Source: SELP01 sp035969385 (GTDB lineage: Bacteria > Pseudomonadota > Alphaproteobacteria > Rhodobacterales > Rhodobacteraceae). From it: DNA of 64,000 nucleotides. Where the stretch lies: the NCBI RefSeq assembly GCF_035969385.1, contig NZ_JAYKKJ010000001.1:310001-374000 (forward strand). The letters run 5' to 3'. Shown in pieces: positions 54,206-62,841 of this stretch (position 1 is the first letter of the stretch; every line of letters starts with the position of its first letter). A program made the position numbers and the translations under genes. A model generated the notes under the pieces. It was given only the letters and a program-made list of their open reading frames with translations, made no database searches and was not told the origin of the DNA.

Positions 54206-54619
54206 TTAGATCGTCTTTCGCAGAATCATCGCGGCGACTGGTGCGGACCCTTGGCGAGCGTAGTAACCGGCGCGCCTTCCGACCATCGCAAAGCCTGCCT
54301 TGGCATAGAGCGCGCGGGCGGCTTTGTTGTCCTCGGCGACCTCAAGAAACACATGTGCCGCCCCCTTCGCTGCGGCGGCCGTTTCAAAGTCTGACAGGGT
54401 TTCTTGGGCAAGGCCCGAACGGTGCTTGTCCGGGTGTGTGGCAAGGGTCAGAATTTCGGCTTCGTCCAGGATGATCCGCCCCAGAACAAAGGACATCGGC
54501 GTGCCCGTCAGAAGGGTGGATGTATCGGCGAGAAGCGTTTCGAACTCTGCCTTTGTCCATCCCCGTTCGGGTGCAAAGGCCAACGCGTGGGTGGCGGCCA
54601 GATCGGCGGCAAGTGTCAT
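54206..54619 (-). CDS. rimI: ribosomal protein alanine N-acetyltransferase
   Basis: 137 residues of the GNAT family; the acetyl-CoA site follows ILTLATHPDKHRSGLAQETL, and ALYAKAGFAMVGRRAGYY is the characteristic RimI C-terminal motif. It starts 4 bp inside the end of tsaB, the common pairing of the two genes. It likely acetylates the N-terminal alanine of ribosomal protein S18. Somewhat short compared with E. coli RimI (148). Confidence 0.9.
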   Translation of the reverse strand: MTLAADLAATHALAFAPERGWTKAEFETLLADTSTLLTGTPMSFVLGRIILDEAEILTLATHPDKHRSGLAQETLSDFETAAAAKGAAHVFLEVAEDNKAARALYAKAGFAMVGRRAGYYARQGSAPVAAMILRKTI

Positions 54620-55197
54620 GACAGCAGGACCGGCCCCGTGTCGCGGGCCGGTGCTGCATCGGCGGGCCGGATATAGAGCGGGGCAGGGCGCGGCAGCGAC
54701 GGTTCAGCCCACCGATTGGCCGCGATTTCCGCGATGCGGGCGATCCGTTCTTCATTTGAAAGTATGTCGAGCGTCAACGTCCCGGCGGGAACATCTGCAG
54801 CCGAAACAAGGCGCGGCGCCTCATCGCGGATCATAAGATAGGCCTGATCGCGGGGGGCCGGGATCGCCAGCGACCCCTTTTCGTCCGACAACCGCAACAC
54901 GTCAAACCCGGTTACGCCGACCGCCGGTATCCCCAGCCCCAGCGCAAGCCCGCGCGCAGCGCTGACCGAGATACGGATGCCGGTGAAATTGCCCGGACCG
55001 GTGCCCACGCCGATTGCGTCCAGATTGTGCCAGCCGATCCCGGCGGCGGCCAGAACTTCCTCCAGCATCGGCATAAGATGTTCGGCCTGCCCGCGCGCCA
55101 TATCGTCGATCCGGGTGGACATCTGACCCCGGTGCAGCAGCGCGGCGGCGCAATAGGGCCCCGAGGTGTCGAAGGCCAGGATCGTCGGGTCGCTCAT
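54616..55197 (-). CDS. tsaB: tRNA threonylcarbamoyladenosine biosynthesis protein TsaB
   Basis: 193 residues, the TsaB subunit partnering TsaD/TsaE for t6A modification of tRNA. The ASKHA nucleotide-fold start is ILAFDTSGPYCAAALL and the second motif is IGVGTGPGNFTGIRISVSAA. No active site metal ligands, as expected for TsaB. The ATG overlaps the stop of the small protein upstream. The C-terminal half is the variable dimer domain. Confidence 0.93.
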   Translation of the reverse strand: MSDPTILAFDTSGPYCAAALLHRGQMSTRIDDMARGQAEHLMPMLEEVLAAAGIGWHNLDAIGVGTGPGNFTGIRISVSAARGLALGLGIPAVGVTGFDVLRLSDEKGSLAIPAPRDQAYLMIRDEAPRLVSAADVPAGTLTLDILSNEERIARIAEIAANRWAEPSLPRPAPLYIRPADAAPARDTGPVLLS

Positions 55198-55484
55198 GCC
55201 AGTGAGAAGGTCAGCGGTTTCGTTGCGTGGCGTTGCACCACGCCTTTCGCTTCAAGATCGAGCTGCACGCATTTCTGCCACCAGCCGGATGTCGCGCCAC
55301 CGGGAAACAGATCGTCGGGAAGATGGGCCTTTGCGGCCTCCTTGATCGCGGATGCGGTCATCGGGTCTGCCCCGGTCATGACCGTCAGCATCGCAGATTT
55401 CATCGCGCCATATTTCGCGGCGTCGACCCGGGTCACCTGACCCGGGGTATTGACGTTCTCGACCTCGATCTTGTCGCTGGACAT
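55194..55484 (-). CDS. small conserved protein of unknown function
   Basis: 96 residues, starting MSSDKIEVENVNTPGQVTRV, with GWWQKCVQLDLEAKGVV in the middle, which looks like a small winged-helix or DUF6958-type fold (not certain). No signal peptide. It overlaps tsaB by 4 bp and begins 4 bp after nfuA, so it is co-transcribed with them. The function is unknown. Confidence 0.75.
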   Translation of the reverse strand: MSSDKIEVENVNTPGQVTRVDAAKYGAMKSAMLTVMTGADPMTASAIKEAAKAHLPDDLFPGGATSGWWQKCVQLDLEAKGVVQRHATKPLTFSLA

Positions 55485-55488
55485 GGGA

Positions 55489-56055
55489 TCAGGCCGCGAC
55501 GGGCCGAACCTCGGTCACTTCGGGGATGTAGTGGCGCAGGAGGTTCTCGATCCCCATTTTCAGCGTCAGGGTCGACGAGGGGCAGCCTGCGCAGGCGCCC
55601 TGCATGTGCAGGTAGACGATGCCACGGTCGAACCCGTGGAACGTGATGTCGCCCCCGTCCTGCGCCACGGCGGGGCGGACGCGGGTATCGAGCAATTCCT
55701 TGATCTGGGCAACGATCTCGCCGTCTTCGCCGCTATGATCCGCATGACCGCTGGCGGGGGCGGCGCCCTCGCCGCTGATCACCGGCGCGCCGGACTGGAA
55801 GTGCTCCATGATCGCGCCAAGGATCGCCGGTTTCAGATGGTCCCATTCGGTGCCGTCCGCCTTGGTCACGGTCACGAAATCCGACCCGAAGAACACGCCG
55901 GTCACGCCAGCGACGGCAAAGATCCGCTGCGCCAGCGGCGATGTCTCCGCGGCCTCGGTCGAGGGGAAATCGGCGGTGCCGGTCTGCAGCACGGTCTGTC
56001 CCGGCAGGAACTTGAGCGTGGCGGGGTTCGGGGTGCTTTCGGTCTGAATGAACAT
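55489..56055 (-). CDS. nfuA: NifU-family Fe-S scaffold/carrier protein
   Basis: 188 residues. The N-terminal Nfu_N domain starts MFIQTESTPNPATLKFLPGQ, and the C-terminal NifU-like domain contains the cluster-binding CxxC in QGACAGCPSSTLTLKMGIEN. It delivers Fe-S clusters to client enzymes, which could include SdhB and aconitase. It leads the run nfuA-small protein-tsaB-rimI. Length fits the alphaproteobacterial family. Confidence 0.92.
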   Translation of the reverse strand: MFIQTESTPNPATLKFLPGQTVLQTGTADFPSTEAAETSPLAQRIFAVAGVTGVFFGSDFVTVTKADGTEWDHLKPAILGAIMEHFQSGAPVISGEGAAPASGHADHSGEDGEIVAQIKELLDTRVRPAVAQDGGDITFHGFDRGIVYLHMQGACAGCPSSTLTLKMGIENLLRHYIPEVTEVRPVAA

Positions 56056-56127
56056 AGCGGGCCAACCTTTTCTGTCAGATATCCGATATGCGCCTGCACC
56101 CGGTGCAAGTCAAGGTTTGGAACGGTT

Positions 56128-56634
56128 CTAAACCTGCAGGCTGCGCAGCCGCGCCCGGATGTATTTCGCGGCAGAGCGGTAATGTGACGGCCCCGCCGCC
56201 TCGGCCCAGCGGCCCGTGGTCCAGGCATTACCGCCGCCCCGCATCGGTGCGCCATAAAGCGCGGCATTGTCGTGGCCGTCGATGAAATCCAACAGGCGTC
56301 CGTGATTGGCGCGCAGCAGCGCCCGCGCTTCTTCCCAACTCATACCGGCCTGCGAAGCGCGCAGATCGGCGTTGAAGCGTTTCAGCGCGTTCCACTTGTA
56401 GCCCGGGGCAGGGATCTCGACTGGCCCGCCCTTTAATCCCGCGGAATACCAACCAAGGAAAAGGTCGATCCAGGCGGCCCGGTGACCTACGATATCCTTG
56501 AGCGTCGTTCCCTCTGCTTCTGGATCGGCGGCCAGTCGCGCGCTTTCCGGCACAGTGTCGAGCAGCGCCTCAAGCTTGGCGAACTCTTTCCTGGCAACAT
56601 TGCACAATGCGTCTTTCGTGGCGGCGGCGGGCAT
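56128..56634 (-). CDS. DinB/ClbS-like four-helix-bundle protein
   Basis: 168 residues. The pattern of four helices, a conserved GTTLKDIVGHRAAWIDLFLG, and a C-terminal AAKYIRARLR match ClbS/DfsB and DinB-like proteins, some of which bind metals with His residues or act on electrophiles (ClbS hydrolyses colibactin). Histidines in VGHRAAWI are at the usual first position. The start follows AAGGAAG. Function here is not proven; protection from electrophiles is a guess. Confidence 0.8.
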   Translation of the reverse strand: MPAAATKDALCNVARKEFAKLEALLDTVPESARLAADPEAEGTTLKDIVGHRAAWIDLFLGWYSAGLKGGPVEIPAPGYKWNALKRFNADLRASQAGMSWEEARALLRANHGRLLDFIDGHDNAALYGAPMRGGGNAWTTGRWAEAAGPSHYRSAAKYIRARLRSLQV

Positions 56635-56736
56635 GGTGGACTTCCTTCTCCTTGCGGGCAAAGTCTTGCACGGGCGCGGGAACCGCGCTTTGACCTCGCT
56701 CAACCTGACCGTTCAGAGATGGCGCCACACAATGGT

Positions 56737-57192
56737 TCAGGTGATTGCTTCGAGCTTTTCCTTGGACAGTTCGCCCGGAACGATGGTGACGGGGACAGGC
56801 AGGCTCCCCGATTCCCGGCTCAGTTGGGACACCAGCGGGCCGGGGCCCTTCTTGTCGGTTCCGGCCCCAAGGACCAGAACGCCTATCTCATCGTCCTCGC
56901 GGATCTGGGACAGGATTTCCGGCACGGGTTCGCCCTCGCGGATCACAAGCTCGGGATCGACTCCCTGCTTGTCCCGCATCCACTTGGCAAAAACCTCGAA
57001 ATGGGCGTGAATCCGTTCGCGGGCTTCTTCCCGCATGATTTCGCCCACACCGATCCAGTGATTGAATTCATCGGGGGGGATGACCGACAGGATTTGCACC
57101 CCGCCGCCGGTTCGGGCGGCGCGCATGGCGGCAAAGCGCATGGCGTTCAGGCATTCCCGGCTGTCATCCAGCACGACGAGGAACTTGCGCAT
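56737..57192 (-). CDS. universal stress protein, UspA family
   Basis: 151 residues with the UspA fold: MRKFLVVLDDSRECLNAMRF, the later VLVLGAGTDKKGPGPLVSQL and SLPVPVTIVPG. The nucleotide-binding G-x2-G-x9-G(S/T) motif is approximate (GAGTDKKGPGPLVSQLS). It begins 88 bp after the stop of the AbrB-type membrane protein upstream, on the same strand. It probably binds ATP or acts in stress resistance; the target is unknown. Confidence 0.88.
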   Translation of the reverse strand: MRKFLVVLDDSRECLNAMRFAAMRAARTGGGVQILSVIPPDEFNHWIGVGEIMREEARERIHAHFEVFAKWMRDKQGVDPELVIREGEPVPEILSQIREDDEIGVLVLGAGTDKKGPGPLVSQLSRESGSLPVPVTIVPGELSKEKLEAIT

Positions 57193-57280
57193 TGGTATCT
57201 CCGTTTCGGTTCTGGTGGATATTGGCGCATGGGCGGCGGGCTGGCAACAAGTGGCCGCGACAGGATGGGCAAGATCCGCG

Positions 57281-58330
57281 TCACCCGGTGCCGCGCCGGG
57301 CACCGCGGGCCAGCAGGGTCGGCACCAATGCCGACAGGATCAAGAGCCGCAGAACATGTGCGGCGGCGACGAATCCGGGGTTTGCGCCGATCGCCACCCC
57401 GATCACGGCCATGGCTTCCAGACCACCCGGCGCAAAGGCCACAAGGACATGCAGAAGGGGCATATCCACCAGACCGGCGGCAAGGGCCGCGGCGACAAAC
57501 CCCGTGGCCGCGATGACAAGCGTGGCACCCAGACCGACCGCGCCGTAGCGACGCAATTCGCCCAGCCGGATACCGGCAAAGCGGCTGCCGATCAGGGTGC
57601 CGATCAGCGCCAACGCCGGAAAGCTGATCCAGTGGGACAGCCCGCCGGGGGCCAGCCCGGACAGTCGGGCTGCCGCGCCCACGACCATCCCCGCCATCAG
57701 CACCGGGGCGGGCACGCCCGTGCGTCGGACCAGCGGGTAAAGAAGCGTGGCCGTCACCACGCTGGCCGCCGTCTGAACCAGTGTCATTTCGTGAAACGCC
57801 TGCCCGGGCAGGGCCAATCCCGGCCCCGTGTCGATCCCGGCAAGGCCGGCCGCAAAGGGAACCAGCAGTGTCAGCGCCAGCAGCCGCACCGCCTGCACTA
57901 CGACGATGATCCGGCTGTCGGCCCCCAGATCCTCGCCCAACCCGATGACAAAGCTCAGGTGGCCGGGGGTGGCGGCCAGCAGGGCGGTGGATCGGTCGGT
58001 TCCCAATCCACGCCGGATGACGGCCTGCGCGGCCAGCATCATCACCACCAGCGACACCCCGAGGATCGCGAAGGCAAGGGGCCATGTGGCGATGGCCGAC
58101 AGGCTGTCGCGGGACACGCCCGCCCCGATGGTGATCCCGGTCAGTAGAAAGACCACATTGCGCAGCCAGACCGGAAAGGGTTGCCCAAGCCCGATCAGCG
58201 CCAGGGTCGTGCCCAGAAGGGCAGGCCCAGTAAGCAGGGGGACGGGAATGCCAACCGCAACCGCCGCCAGCGACCCGACAAGGGCGGTCGCCCCAAGGGT
58301 TCCAAGCTGCCGGGCAAGCGCCAGGGGCAT
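57281..58330 (-). CDS. AbrB-family duplicated membrane protein
   Basis: 349 residues with about ten membrane segments forming two similar halves: LTGPALLGTTLALIGLGQPF and later PVLMAGMVVGAAARLSGLAP, each with LRNVVFLLTGITIGAGVSRD-like segments. The family was once misannotated as ammonia monooxygenase. Probable efflux or regulatory membrane protein; the substrate is unknown. It lies between the UspA gene and the aminotransferase on the same strand. Confidence 0.85.
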   Translation of the reverse strand: MPLALARQLGTLGATALVGSLAAVAVGIPVPLLTGPALLGTTLALIGLGQPFPVWLRNVVFLLTGITIGAGVSRDSLSAIATWPLAFAILGVSLVVMMLAAQAVIRRGLGTDRSTALLAATPGHLSFVIGLGEDLGADSRIIVVVQAVRLLALTLLVPFAAGLAGIDTGPGLALPGQAFHEMTLVQTAASVVTATLLYPLVRRTGVPAPVLMAGMVVGAAARLSGLAPGGLSHWISFPALALIGTLIGSRFAGIRLGELRRYGAVGLGATLVIAATGFVAAALAAGLVDMPLLHVLVAFAPGGLEAMAVIGVAIGANPGFVAAAHVLRLLILSALVPTLLARGARRGTG

Positions 58331-58343
58331 GGTTCGTGCCTTT

Positions 58344-59207
58344 CTAACCTGCGCTGCGCGCCCAGTCCCAATACATCTCGCGCACCCGGCGGGTGACCGG
58401 GCCGACCTGATACTGCCGGTCGTCGAAGGCGGTGACCGGGGTCACCTTGGACATATTCCCGGACAGGAACACCTCGTCAGCATCGCGGAAATCATCGAAG
58501 GTCAGGACGGTTTCGTTTACCCGGACCCCGTCAGCGGCAAGGTTGCTGATGTGGCGGGCGCGGGTGATCCCGGACAGGAAGGTGCCATTGGCGATGGGGG
58601 TAAAGACCTCGCCGTCCTTGACCATGAAGACATTGGCGGTGGCGGTTTCAGCGACATTGCCCATCGCGTCGGCAACAAGCGCATTGCCAAAGCCTTTTGC
58701 CCGCGCCTCGGCCAGCATCCGGGCGTTGTTGGGGTAAAGACAGCCGGCCTTTGCGTTGACCACGGCGCTTTCCAGAACCGGGCGGCGGAACCGGGTCGTG
58801 GTCAGGGTCGTCGTGGCGTCCGGGCCGGCCATCGGGATCGCCTCGAGGCAGATGGCAAAGCCGGTTTCTTCGGGGCCGGGGATGATCGCGGTCGGGTCGC
58901 CGTGGATACCCCAATACATCGGACGGATATAGACGGCGGTGCCGGGGGCAAAGCGGCGCACCCCTTCCATCACCATCTGGACCATGTCGTCGGTTGATAC
59001 GGTGGGCGTCAGCATCAGCGCCTCAGCCGAACGGTTCACGCGGGCGCAATGCGCATCAAGATCGGGGGCCAGCCCATCGACCCAACGGGCCCCGTCGAAC
59101 ACCGTACTGCCCAGCCAGCTGCCATGGTCTGCCGCCCGCATCACCGGGATGTCGCCCGCGTGCCATGCGCCGTTGAAGTAGGTGTGAATTTCTGTGCCGA
59201 CCGCCAT
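58344..59207 (-). CDS. branched-chain amino acid (class IV) aminotransferase
   Basis: 287 residues of fold type IV PLP enzymes. VFDGARWVDGLAPDLDAHCA is the start, YIRPMYWGIHGD, the PLP lysine is in VVNAKAGCLYPNN, then NVAETATANVFMV and TFLSGITRARHI (phosphate loop). It best fits a branched-chain or D-amino acid aminotransferase. The ATG at 59207 follows GAAAGGA. A GC-rich hairpin lies upstream. Distinguishing between IlvE and D-AAT needs specific residues I cannot resolve; hence no gene symbol. Confidence 0.87.
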   Translation of the reverse strand: MAVGTEIHTYFNGAWHAGDIPVMRAADHGSWLGSTVFDGARWVDGLAPDLDAHCARVNRSAEALMLTPTVSTDDMVQMVMEGVRRFAPGTAVYIRPMYWGIHGDPTAIIPGPEETGFAICLEAIPMAGPDATTTLTTTRFRRPVLESAVVNAKAGCLYPNNARMLAEARAKGFGNALVADAMGNVAETATANVFMVKDGEVFTPIANGTFLSGITRARHISNLAADGVRVNETVLTFDDFRDADEVFLSGNMSKVTPVTAFDDRQYQVGPVTRRVREMYWDWARSAG

Positions 59208-59269
59208 AGCCCATCCTTTCGTTTCGCGAACGGTAGGCGCAGGATGCCGGAAGGTCCAGATGTGGAAAT

Positions 59270-59293
59270 CGCCCGGGCGGGACGGCCCGGGCG
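59270..59293. terminator. GC-rich hairpin between VOC and aminotransferase genes
   Basis: CGCCCGGG-CGGGACGG-CCCGGGCG, a perfect 8-bp stem with an 8-nt loop. It lies downstream of the VOC gene on the minus strand and upstream of the aminotransferase. On the minus strand it is followed by ATTTCC, so it may serve as a weak terminator. Confidence 0.5.
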
Positions 59294-59386
59294 TCAGGTC
59301 GCGCTGGCAAGACTGTCCGGCACCAGGTGCGAATTCAGGACCCGAGGGGAGGGCGGCCGCGACACCGAAACGACCAGCCCCGCGAG

Positions 59387-59899
59387 TCAGGACTGCGACA
59401 GTTCCGGTTCCGCCTCGGCGATCAGGGCATCTAGGTCCAGACGTGCGTTGACCATCGCTAGCGTGCCGTCGGGGTTGCGGGGCCATTCTGATTCCGGCTT
59501 GTCGACGTAGATTTCCACCCCGTTCTGGTCGGGGTCACGGAAATAAATCGCGTCGCTGACGCCATGATCGGCCGCGCCGTCAATCTGAACGCCCGCCCGG
59601 GCCGCCCGCAGCAATGCTTCGGCCAGCGACCGCCGATCCGGATAGAGGAATGCCGTGTGATACAGCCCCGTGTGCCCCTGTGGAGGCGGCGTGCCCCCGG
59701 CGCTTTCCCATGTGTTCAGGCCGATATGATGGTGATACCCGCCAGCCGAGAGAAAGGCCGCGCCGGACCCATAGCGTTGCACAAGGTCCAGCCCGAGAAT
59801 CTCGGTATAGAACTGGATCGATCGTTCGAGGTCGGAGACCTTGAGGTGAACATGCCCGATGCGCGTCGCCGCCGGGGCTTTGGTGATGGGTGTTGTCAT
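59387..59899 (-). CDS. VOC-family (glyoxalase/dioxygenase fold) protein
   Basis: 170 residues. IGHVHLKVSDLERSIQFYTE is the first beta-alpha-beta unit, with metal-binding His in the first position; HHIGLNTWES and YHTAFLYPDR give further His residues, and DPDQNGVEIYVDKPE the Glu. The ligand pattern is that of the extradiol dioxygenase/glyoxalase type (HHE). Resembles the CatE-like proteins of Bacillus in size. The ATG follows AAAGGAAA. Divergent from the GST gene. Confidence 0.88.
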   Translation of the reverse strand: MTTPITKAPAATRIGHVHLKVSDLERSIQFYTEILGLDLVQRYGSGAAFLSAGGYHHHIGLNTWESAGGTPPPQGHTGLYHTAFLYPDRRSLAEALLRAARAGVQIDGAADHGVSDAIYFRDPDQNGVEIYVDKPESEWPRNPDGTLAMVNARLDLDALIAEAEPELSQS

Positions 59900-60072
59900 G
59901 TTGATTTCCTTTCGCCGCCAACATAGCCGTTCTCTTTTCGCGCACAAATTCCAGATTATTGAACTTGGTCGGTTCAAAAATGCACAGCGCTACCTGCGAC
60001 GACGTCGATTGAAACTGCTTACCGGACCATTAGGTTGTGCGGTGACAGTAGCACATTTGCAGGCCAATACTC

Positions 60073-60936
60073 ATGAGTGAACCGACCCCATATACCCCGC
60101 CGAAGGTCTGGACGTGGAACAAGGAAAGCGGCGGCAGGTTTGCCGCCACCAACCGCCCAATTGCCGGACCGACCCATGACAGGGACCTGCCGGTAGGCGA
60201 CAACCCGTTCCAGCTCTATTCACTGGCAACCCCGAACGGGGTCAAGGTGACGGTCATGTTCGAGGAACTTCTGGCCGCTGGGTTCAGCGACGCCGAATAT
60301 GACGCTTGGGTCATCGATATCAATTCCGGCGATCAGTTTGGATCCGGGTTTGTAGAGGTGAACCCCAATTCCAAGATCCCGGCGCTGCTGGATCGGAGTG
60401 GGCCCGAGCCTGTGCGGGTTTTCGAGTCCGGTTCGATCCTGCTGCATCTGGCCGAGAAATTCGGAGCGTTCCTGGCGCCCGAAGGTCCGGAGCGGACCGA
60501 AACCCTGAACTGGCTGTTCTGGCAAATGGGTGCCGCGCCCTACCTTGGTGGTGGGTTTGGACATTTCTACGCCTATGCACCCGAAAAAATGGAATATCCC
60601 ATCGACCGCTTCGCGATGGAGGCGAAACGACAGCTGGATGTGCTTGACCGGACCCTGGCCGCGCGGCCCTTCCTTGCCGGAGAGCGCTATACGATTGCGG
60701 ATATGGCCAATTGGGCGTGGTTTGGGCAACTGGCGCTCGGGCGGCTCTACAACGCGGCCGAGTTTCTGGATGTGACCAGTTACGCCCATGTCATGCGCTG
60801 GGCGACAGAGATTGATGCCCGTCCGGCGGTCAAACGCGGCCGGATCGTGAACCGGGCCTGGGGCGCTGACCACGAGCAGGTGCTGAACCGGCACAGCGCG
60901 GCGGATATCGACGCGGCTCTGGCTAAGGCGCCCTAG
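60073..60936 (+). CDS. YghU-like glutathione S-transferase/disulfide-bond oxidoreductase
   Basis: 287 residues. The N-terminal extension (PYTPPKVWTWNKESGGRFAA) and the motif NPFQLYSLATPNGVKVTVMF are the signature of the YghU/YfcG Nu-class GSTs. GSH-site residues NPNSKIPALLDR and VFESGSILLHLAEKFG are conserved. The C-terminal all-helical domain ends LNRHSAADIDAALAKAP. It likely reduces organic disulfides or peroxides. A GGTGGGTC palindrome follows the stop. The 173-bp gap upstream is the divergent promoter with the VOC gene. Confidence 0.92.
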   Translation: MSEPTPYTPPKVWTWNKESGGRFAATNRPIAGPTHDRDLPVGDNPFQLYSLATPNGVKVTVMFEELLAAGFSDAEYDAWVIDINSGDQFGSGFVEVNPNSKIPALLDRSGPEPVRVFESGSILLHLAEKFGAFLAPEGPERTETLNWLFWQMGAAPYLGGGFGHFYAYAPEKMEYPIDRFAMEAKRQLDVLDRTLAARPFLAGERYTIADMANWAWFGQLALGRLYNAAEFLDVTSYAHVMRWATEIDARPAVKRGRIVNRAWGADHEQVLNRHSAADIDAALAKAP

Positions 60937-60942
60937 GCGAAT

Positions 60943-60960
60943 GGTGGGTCTTGACCCACC
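60943..60960. repeat. GGTGGGTC-TT-GACCCACC palindrome between convergent genes
   Basis: Identical to the 18-mer at 46415-46432; here it sits 6 bp beyond the GST stop and 11 bp before the trpS stop on the other strand. Confidence 0.65.
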
Positions 60961-60971
60961 TTCACCCGGCC

Positions 60972-61991
60972 TCAGCCGCGCAGCATTCCGACGATGTCGT
61001 AGGTCTGTTCAAGGATCGGCGCGGCGATGGCGCGGGCGCGTTCGGCGCCGCGGGCCAGCGTCCGGTCGATCTCGGCGGGGTCGTCCATCAGCCGCTTCAT
61101 CTCGGTCGAGATCGGGCCGAGCTTTTCGACCGCCAGATCGGCCAGCGCCGGTTTGAACCGGCCCCAGCCTGCACCCTCGTATTCCGCGATCACCGCCTCG
61201 GGGCTTTGATCGGTCAGGGCGGCGTAGATATCGACAAGGTTGCGCGCCTCGGGCCGGTCGGCCAGCCCGTCCAGCGTTTCAGGCAGCGGTTCCGGGTCGG
61301 TCTTGGCCTTCTTGAACTTCTTCGCGATCGTGTCCGCATCATCGAGCATGTTGATCCGTTCCATGTCAGACTCGCCCGATTTCGACATCTTCTTCGTGCC
61401 GTCGCGCAGGTTCATTACCCGCATGGCGGGCCCTTCGATGACCGGGGTGGTCAGCGGGAAAAAATCGACCTTGTAGTCATGGTTGAACTTGGCCGCGATG
61501 TCGCGGGTCAGTTCCACATGCTGTTTCTGGTCTTCGCCCACGGGGACGTGGGTTGCGTGATACAGCAGGATGTCGGCGGCCATGAGCGACGGGTAAGCAT
61601 AAAGGCCCAGCGATTGCTTTTCCGCGTTCTTGCCGGCCTTTTCCTTGAACTGGGTCATCCGGTTCATCCAGCCCACCCGCGCGACACAGTTGAAGATCCA
61701 GCCCAGTTCCGCGTGCTGGCTGACCTGGCTTTGGTTGAACAGGATGGATTGTTCCGGGTCGATACCCGAGGCGAGGTAGCCCGCCGCAACTTCGCGCGTG
61801 GCGGTCCGCAGCTCGGCCGGGTCCTGCCAGACCGTGATCGCGTGCAGGTCTACCACGCAATAGACAGTCTCGAACGCGCCGCCCTGCATGCCGACGAACC
61901 GCTTGATCGCGCCAAGGTAGTTGCCAAGGGTCAGCCCGCCGGAGGGCTTGATCCCGGAAAACACACGGGGGGTAAAGGTCGTTTCGGTCAT
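60972..61991 (-). CDS. trpS: tryptophanyl-tRNA synthetase
   Basis: 339 residues, class I aminoacyl-tRNA synthetase. The HIGH-like motif is LTLGNYLGAI near residue 21 and the KMSKS loop is GTKKMSKSGES near 203. ARVGWMNRMTQFKEKAG and LLYHATHVPVGEDQKQHVEL are typical of bacterial TrpRS. ATG 61991 was chosen; a GTG three codons earlier is in frame. Convergent with the GST gene and divergent from the rhomboid-like gene, with a short promoter. Confidence 0.96.
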   Translation of the reverse strand: MTETTFTPRVFSGIKPSGGLTLGNYLGAIKRFVGMQGGAFETVYCVVDLHAITVWQDPAELRTATREVAAGYLASGIDPEQSILFNQSQVSQHAELGWIFNCVARVGWMNRMTQFKEKAGKNAEKQSLGLYAYPSLMAADILLYHATHVPVGEDQKQHVELTRDIAAKFNHDYKVDFFPLTTPVIEGPAMRVMNLRDGTKKMSKSGESDMERINMLDDADTIAKKFKKAKTDPEPLPETLDGLADRPEARNLVDIYAALTDQSPEAVIAEYEGAGWGRFKPALADLAVEKLGPISTEMKRLMDDPAEIDRTLARGAERARAIAAPILEQTYDIVGMLRG

Positions 61992-62086
61992 GGGGGCCAC
62001 GCGGAGTGTCTGGATTTCAGGTCCCGGCTGGCTTAGCTAGGGACGCAAAGGGCGTCAACCACAAGGGCGCGGGGCAGGGGGCAGGA

Positions 62087-62779
62087 ATGGACGAAGAGAC
62101 AAGATACGAAAGCCCGTTCAACAGCATTCCACCGGTGGTGCTGATCCTCGTCTTCGCGGTGATCGGGGTCGAAGGGGTGTTGACCCTTGCAGGGTCCGGG
62201 GTCCTGCCGCAGCCGGGTGCGCTGGGCTGGCGGCTGGACCTTGTGGAACGGTTTGCCGTGTCGCCGGTGGTGCTGGATCGGGTCGTGTCCGGTGCGGACC
62301 GCAGCCTCGACATGCTGCTGCGTTTCGTCGCTTATCCCTTCGTGCACCTTGGCCTGACCCATGCGGCCTTTGCCGCTGTTATGCTGCTTGCGCTGGGAAA
62401 ATTTCTTGGCGATGCGTGGAGCGCGCTGTCGCTGATCGTCCTGATGCTGCTGGCGACACTGGCCGGGGCGGTGGCGCATGGGTTGTTTGCCAGCCACCCA
62501 CAGATGCCCCTGGTCGGGGCCTACCCGGCGATTTACGGGCTGATCGGTGGATTCACCTATGTCCAGTGGCTGCGGGCCGGGCAGGACGGGGGCAGCCGTT
62601 GGCTGGCCTTCCGGCTGATCGGGGTGCTTTTGGGGCTGCAACTTGTGTTCGGGCTGATGTTCGGCTCGATCCCGCATTGGCAGGCGGATGTAACCGGCTT
62701 CGTCGTCGGGCTGGTCGCCTCGCCCATTCTGGGGCCGGGCGGCTGGACGCATTTCCTGTCCCGTATTCGCCAGCGCTAG
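62087..62779 (+). CDS. rhomboid-fold membrane protein lacking catalytic residues
   Basis: 230 residues with about six transmembrane segments (18-36, 78-88, 95-108, 115-132, 143-160, 174-212). The region aligns with rhomboid proteases: VGAYPAIYGLIGGF corresponds to the GASGAIFG motif, but Ser is Tyr146; ADVTGFVVG corresponds to HxGG, but the His is Asp201. So it appears to be an inactive rhomboid. The ATG at 62087 follows GGGGGCAGGA. It runs convergent with murJ. An iRhom/derlin-like regulatory role is conceivable. Confidence 0.82.
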   Translation: MDEETRYESPFNSIPPVVLILVFAVIGVEGVLTLAGSGVLPQPGALGWRLDLVERFAVSPVVLDRVVSGADRSLDMLLRFVAYPFVHLGLTHAAFAAVMLLALGKFLGDAWSALSLIVLMLLATLAGAVAHGLFASHPQMPLVGAYPAIYGLIGGFTYVQWLRAGQDGGSRWLAFRLIGVLLGLQLVFGLMFGSIPHWQADVTGFVVGLVASPILGPGGWTHFLSRIRQR

Positions 62780-62785
62780 GTTTCA

Positions 62786-62799
62786 TGGGTCAAGACCCA
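62786..62799. repeat. TGGGTC-AA-GACCCA palindrome
   Basis: A shorter relative, in the opposite orientation of the loop, of the palindromes at 46415 and 60943. It stands 7 bp after the rhomboid-like gene's stop. Confidence 0.55.
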
Positions 62800-62824
62800 A
62801 CTTTCGCAGGTCAGCACGGGCAAA

Positions 62825-62840
62825 GTGGGTTTCAACCCAC
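62825..62840. repeat. GTGGGTT-TC-AACCCAC palindrome
   Basis: A variant of the GTGGGTC family, 2 bp before the murJ stop on the minus strand. With the neighbouring copy it may end transcription of the convergent rhomboid-like and murJ genes from both sides. Confidence 0.55.
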
Positions 62841-62841
62841 C

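Noticed and set aside
59900..60072. A short gene between the VOC and GST genes
   Set aside because: Only weak frames exist, without a ribosome-binding site or family similarity; the gap is best read as a divergent promoter.
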